A stretch of DNA of 8,340 nucleotides from a bacterium (lineage in GTDB: Bacteria > Atribacterota > JS1 > SB-45 > 34-128), in contig JAHIPR010000072.1 of the NCBI GenBank assembly GCA_018903015.1, forward strand, positions 1 to 8,340, given 5' to 3'. Below the pieces are notes generated by a model. That model searched no databases. It saw only the letters and a list, made by a program, of their open reading frames with translations, and had not been told where the DNA came from. Within the stretch, counting starts at the first letter, position 1. Every line of letters begins with the position of its first letter. Of the stretch, positions 5,874 through 8,340 are shown piece after piece. The position numbers and the translations under genes were made by a program.

Positions 5874-6006
5874 CTAAATTTCAGAAATTATAAAACAAGC
5901 ACTTATCACATGTTACACATTATATCACTTGTTAATCAGTTAACCGGTTTGTACTGATCTATTAACTAACTAACCAGGTAACCAACTAACTATATAACCA
6001 AATGTA
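5874..6006. repeat. Gene-free spacer with degenerate short repeats
   Basis: No coding signature is seen here. The segment contains two 11-mers differing by one base, ATCACATGTTA (5905-5915) and ATCACTTGTTA (5924-5934). A hairpin ATCAGT (5935-5940) / ACTGAT (5953-5958) encloses the palindrome AACCGGTT (5942-5949). A TAAC-based tract follows: TAACT at 5963, 5967 and 5987, and TAACC at 5941, 5971, 5979 and 5995. I find no convincing promoter for rseP in this stretch. Confidence 0.5.
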
Positions 6007-6034
6007 TACGCTAAACGCTCTACGCTATACGCTA
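6007..6034 (+). repeat. Heptamer tandem repeat TACGCTA, four units
   Basis: Four consecutive 7-bp units fill 6007-6034: TACGCTA, AACGCTC, TACGCTA, TACGCTA. The array ends 30 bp before the rseP ribosome binding site. It differs in sequence from the heptamer array at the dxr end but has the same unit length and copy number. It resembles in style the short tandemly repeated repetitive (STRR) heptamers of heterocystous cyanobacteria; no relationship is claimed. Confidence 0.7.
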
Positions 6035-6072
6035 GTTTTATTCACTAACGACTAATTTATTTTGGAGTAAAA

Positions 6073-7122
6073 ATGTTAACTATAATTGCCTTTATATTCG
6101 TTTTTAGTATATTAATATTTTTTCATGAACTCGGTCATTTTATTGCCGCAAAAGCATCCGGAGTAAGAGTATATAAATTTTCCTTTGGTTTCGGACCAAG
6201 AATATTAGGATTTACAAAAAACCAAACAGAATATCTAATCTGCTTAATTCCTCTCGGCGGTTATGTAAAAATGGCTGGGGAAATGGGGCAGGAAGATCCT
6301 AAAAAAACATCAGATGAAGAAGTGCCCGAAGAACAAAGATTTGATAAGAAATCATTAGGGATTAGAGCATTAATAGTGGCCTTAGGACCTTTTATGAATA
6401 TTGCAACTGCAGTAGTTATATTTAGTCTTATATTTTTTGTAAATGGGATTCCGGTGGTTACCAATTATGTATCGACAGTTATTGAAAATGGCCCTGCCGA
6501 ACAAGCTGGCATATTTTCCGGGGATAAAATTATCGCAATCAACTCAATAAAAATGGAAGACCCCAATAAAATTGCGAATACTATAAATAAAAGTTCAGGA
6601 GAAGAATTACAAATAACCCTGGATAGGGGAGGGGAAATTGTTGATGTTTTTGTAATTCCGAAATACGATGATGATTATAAAAGGGGTCTAATCGGAATTA
6701 CCTTTGAAGTATCTGTCGAAAAGATTAATATATTTTCAGCCTTTTCCAAGGGCTTAAATGCAACTGGAAATATTATCAAATTAATTTTTTCTAACACCAT
6801 AGAAATGATTACTGGAAAAGTTCCTCTTGAAATAGCAGGACCTTTAGGTATAGCACAAATGACCGGAGAAGCAGCAAAATTAGGTTTCTTAAACTTATTA
6901 TATTTTACCGCAATTTTAAGTATATTTATAGGAATATTTAATCTTCTTCCTATACCCATTTTAGATGGAGGGCATATAATAATTTTAGTTATAGAAAAAT
7001 TAAGGGGCAAACCCTTAGAAGCTGAAAAAATAAACTTTATGTATTTAATCGGAATATCTCTTATGATAGTTCTTTTTATAATTGCCACTTATAAGGATAT
7101 TTTAAGGCTATTCGCCAAGTAA
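6073..7122 (+). CDS. rseP: RseP/RasP-family site-2 intramembrane zinc metalloprotease
   Basis: Membrane protease that cuts transmembrane segments, typically of anti-sigma factors or leftover signal peptides; its substrate here is unknown. The first membrane helix carries the zinc motif HELGH (H18, E19, H22) with FSFGFGPRI after it. LIPLGGYVKMAGE (58-70) and GPFMNI (105-110) are family signatures. One PDZ domain covers about 128-195 (VIENGPAEQAGIFSGDKIIAIN at 136-157). The C-terminal NLLPIPILDGGH (290-301) supplies the third metal ligand, D298. Total length, 349 aa, fits the single-PDZ Gram-positive type; E. coli RseP has two PDZ domains. GGAG (6064-6067) is 5 nt before the ATG. The gene is separated from dxr by 218 bp of repeats, so it may have its own expression control, although no promoter is evident. 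Confidence 0.96.
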   Translation: MLTIIAFIFVFSILIFFHELGHFIAAKASGVRVYKFSFGFGPRILGFTKNQTEYLICLIPLGGYVKMAGEMGQEDPKKTSDEEVPEEQRFDKKSLGIRALIVALGPFMNIATAVVIFSLIFFVNGIPVVTNYVSTVIENGPAEQAGIFSGDKIIAINSIKMEDPNKIANTINKSSGEELQITLDRGGEIVDVFVIPKYDDDYKRGLIGITFEVSVEKINIFSAFSKGLNATGNIIKLIFSNTIEMITGKVPLEIAGPLGIAQMTGEAAKLGFLNLLYFTAILSIFIGIFNLLPIPILDGGHIIILVIEKLRGKPLEAEKINFMYLIGISLMIVLFIIATYKDILRLFAK

Positions 7123-7143
7123 AAAATAAGGAAATTGTAAGTT

Positions 7144-8196
7144 ATGTATAAGAGAAGAAAGACCAGGAGTATTAGAGTGGGTAACTTAGAAATTGGAGGA
7201 AATGCTCCAATTTCAGTTCAATCAATGACTAATACTGACACGAAAAATATCTCAGATACAGTATCCCAAATAAAAAGAATGGAAAAAGAAGGTTGTGAAC
7301 TTGTAAGAGTAGCTGTTCCGGATTTAGAATCATGTTACTCGCTGCCTCTGATAAAAAAAGAAATTAATATACCCCTGGTTGCCGATATTCACTATGATTA
7401 TAAATTAGCCTTAAAATCTATTGAACTTGGAGTAGATGGATTAAGAATAAATCCTGGGAATATAAAAAATGTAGAAAAGCTTAAATTAATTATAAAATCA
7501 GCAAAAGAAAGAAATTTGCCTATTAGATTTGGTATAAACTCCGGTTCGTTAGATAAAAATATACTAAAGATACACAAAAAAGTAACTCCCGAAGCTCTAA
7601 TAGAAAGTGCTAAGAATATTATCAAGATATTGGAAGAAGTTGACTATCATAATGTAAAATTCTCCATTAAATCTACGGATGTAATTAGCACCATCGAAGC
7701 AAATAATATATTTTCCTCAAAATATGATTATCCTTTACATTTGGGGATTACTGAAGCAGGCCCGCCTTTTTCAGGCATTATTAAATCATCTGTGGGAATC
7801 GGGTCTTTATTATTTCAAGGAATCGGTGACACCATTAGAGTATCATTGACCGGAGATCCCGTAAAAGAAATAAAAGTGGGGTACGAGATATTAAAGGCCT
7901 TACATCTTAGGCAAAGGGGTCCAAATTTAATTTCCTGCCCAACCTGTGGAAGATGTAAAGTAGATTTAGATAAAATTGTGACAAAAGTAGAAAAACAGAT
8001 TTGTCATATCGATAAACCATTAACTATTGCAGTTATGGGTTGTATGGTAAATGGACCGGGTGAAGCAAGAGAAGCTGATATAGGTGTTGCATTTGATGAA
8101 GAGAAGGGAGTGCTGTTTAAAAAAGGCAAGATAATTGCTAAATCTAGTGATAAAATAATAATAAGAAGATTATTAAAAGAAATTAAAAATGAGTAA
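7144..8196 (+). CDS. ispG: 4-hydroxy-3-methylbut-2-enyl diphosphate synthase (GcpE)
   Basis: Iron-sulfur enzyme of the MEP pathway that reductively opens ME-cPP to HMBPP. The N-terminal TIM barrel shows ISVQSMTNTDT (23-33), LVRVAVPD (53-60), LVADIHYD (78-85), GLRINPGNI (99-107), PIRFGINSGSLD (126-137), HLGITEAG (199-206) and DTIRVSLTGDP (229-239). The C-terminal domain has the [4Fe-4S] ligands C265 and C268 (SCPTCGRC), C300 (MGCMVNGPGEA) and E307. The length of 350 aa matches the compact form without the extra domain of plant or Thermus enzymes. AAGGAA (7128-7133) lies 10 nt before the ATG, 21 bp after the rseP stop, so the two genes are probably co-transcribed. The enzyme needs external low-potential electrons from ferredoxin or flavodoxin; a ferredoxin is encoded at 2851-3021. 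Confidence 0.97.
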   Translation: MYKRRKTRSIRVGNLEIGGNAPISVQSMTNTDTKNISDTVSQIKRMEKEGCELVRVAVPDLESCYSLPLIKKEINIPLVADIHYDYKLALKSIELGVDGLRINPGNIKNVEKLKLIIKSAKERNLPIRFGINSGSLDKNILKIHKKVTPEALIESAKNIIKILEEVDYHNVKFSIKSTDVISTIEANNIFSSKYDYPLHLGITEAGPPFSGIIKSSVGIGSLLFQGIGDTIRVSLTGDPVKEIKVGYEILKALHLRQRGPNLISCPTCGRCKVDLDKIVTKVEKQICHIDKPLTIAVMGCMVNGPGEAREADIGVAFDEEKGVLFKKGKIIAKSSDKIIIRRLLKEIKNE

Positions 8197-8208
8197 AAAA
8201 ACTCTTTT
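8191..8208 (+). terminator. Weak terminator candidate after ispG
   Basis: GAGT (8191-8194) and ACTC (8201-8204) form a 4-bp stem around six A, followed by TTTT (8205-8208). The ispG stop codon begins in the stem. The hairpin is short and the T tract minimal, so efficiency is doubtful. An alternative pairing of ACTCTT (8201-8206) with AAGAGT (8271-8276) would enclose the whole spacer. Confidence 0.25.
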
Positions 8209-8222
8209 CTAATCTGAAGATG

Positions 8223-8264
8223 AGCCTGAAACCAGTCCCTGACAGACAGAAGGTTTGACAGGCT
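8223..8264 (+). other. GC-richer hairpin in the spacer after ispG
   Basis: AGCCTG (8223-8228) plus AAACC (8229-8233) pairs with GGTTT (8252-8256) and CAGGCT (8259-8264), leaving a 2-nt bulge and an 18-nt loop. The segment is clearly richer in G+C than its surroundings. TGACAG occurs twice (8240-8245 and 8256-8261), and the second copy overlaps the -35 box of the downstream promoter. I do not recognise a known riboswitch or T-box signature. Confidence 0.45.
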
Positions 8265-8282
8265 AAAGGCAAGAGTCATAAT
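8255..8282 (+). promoter_or_regulatory. Promoter for the gene at the right edge
   Basis: A perfect -35 box TTGACA (8255-8260) is 16 bp from CATAAT (8277-8282), a five-of-six match to the -10 consensus. Transcription would start near 8289, leaving a leader of about 15 nt before the ATG at 8304. This marks the start of a new transcription unit after ispG. Confidence 0.6.
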
Positions 8283-8294
8283 AGCTATATTATG
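8277..8294 (+). promoter_or_regulatory. Dyad overlapping the -10 box, operator-like
   Basis: CATAATA (8277-8283) and TATTATG (8288-8294) are perfect 7-bp inverted arms around GCTA. The dyad covers the -10 box and the expected start site, and ends at the likely ribosome binding site GGTGA (8294-8298). This position suits a repressor operator, or, in readthrough mRNA from ispG, a hairpin next to the ribosome binding site. The role is inferred. Confidence 0.4.
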
Positions 8295-8303
8295 GTGATA
8301 ACT

Positions 8304-8340
8304 ATGAATGACTCAAAATTAAGCAGTATTGTTGAAGTAA
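8304..8340 (+). CDS. Start of an unidentified gene, cut by the window edge
   Basis: An open frame starts with ATG at 8304 and reads MNDSKLSSIVEV before the window ends. GGTGA (8294-8298) is 5 nt upstream. An in-frame ATG at 8292 would add four residues but has no ribosome binding site. Twelve residues are too few to identify the product. In related bacteria the gene after rseP or ispG is often proS or polC, but nothing in these residues decides between them or excludes another gene. Confidence 0.5.
   Translation, partial: MNDSKLSSIVEV

Noticed and set aside
5929..5957. Promoter for rseP (TTGTTA with TACTGA at 17 bp)
   Set aside because: The -10 match is only two of six; no better pair is found in the gap.
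5846..6034. CRISPR array
   Set aside because: The repeats are 4-7 bp, contiguous and without unique spacers of regular length; no cas genes are present.
6675..7088. Long open frame on the - strand opposite rseP
   Set aside because: It is a shadow of rseP; there is no ribosome binding site or known motif, and the + strand frame carries the zinc protease signatures.
8004..8279. Antisense open frame spanning the end of ispG and the spacer
   Set aside because: Most of it is opposite the conserved C-terminal domain of ispG, and it shows no domain or convincing start signal.
8197..8303. T-box or known riboswitch before the next gene
   Set aside because: No T-box sequence (TGGNACCGCG type) and no conserved core of a riboswitch class I know is visible.

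Overview
This window is a conserved housekeeping locus from an AT-rich (roughly two-thirds A+T by eye), probably anaerobic bacterium. All ten supported genes lie on the + strand: rpsB, tsf, pyrH, frr, a small ferredoxin gene, uppS, cdsA, dxr, rseP (rasP-like site-2 protease) and ispG, with the first codons of an eleventh gene at the right edge. This order is typical of low-GC Gram-positive bacteria and related deep lineages. The short EF-Ts, a clostridial-type 2[4Fe-4S] ferredoxin, a short GcpE/IspG and an intergenic gap full of short tandem repeats suggest Clostridia or a candidate phylum such as Atribacterota. That placement is inference; no 16S rRNA gene is present.

Region 1 (1-3094) begins with a strong sigma-70-type promoter (TTGATT, 17 bp, extended -10 TGTTATACT) and a leader of about 108 nt. 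It continues with rpsB, tsf, pyrH and frr (translation plus UMP kinase) and a 56-aa ferredoxin gene. It ends at a hairpin with a T7 tract. The 3' arm of that hairpin (AAGGGGG) also looks like the Shine-Dalgarno of the GTG-initiated uppS.

Region 2 (3097-5854) holds uppS, cdsA (overlapping uppS by 17 bp) and dxr. The 218-bp gap 5855-6072 has no gene but is a mosaic of short-period repeats: a heptamer array that runs out of the dxr stop codon, a TAAC/TAACC tract, small inverted repeats and a second, unrelated heptamer array. Region 3 (6073-8196) holds rseP and ispG.

Region 4 (8197-8340) is a short, GC-richer spacer with hairpins, a good promoter (TTGACA, 16 bp, CATAAT) overlapped by a dyad, and the start of an unidentified gene.

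Functionally, dxr and ispG are steps of the MEP isoprenoid pathway. UppS uses the resulting C5 units to make undecaprenyl diphosphate for the cell wall. CdsA makes CDP-diacylglycerol for phospholipids, and RseP is the intramembrane protease usually encoded beside them. The ferredoxin could supply electrons to IspG. No previously undescribed multi-gene system is visible. The points worth a second look are regulatory overlaps, repeats and a few unusual residues inside an otherwise standard locus.
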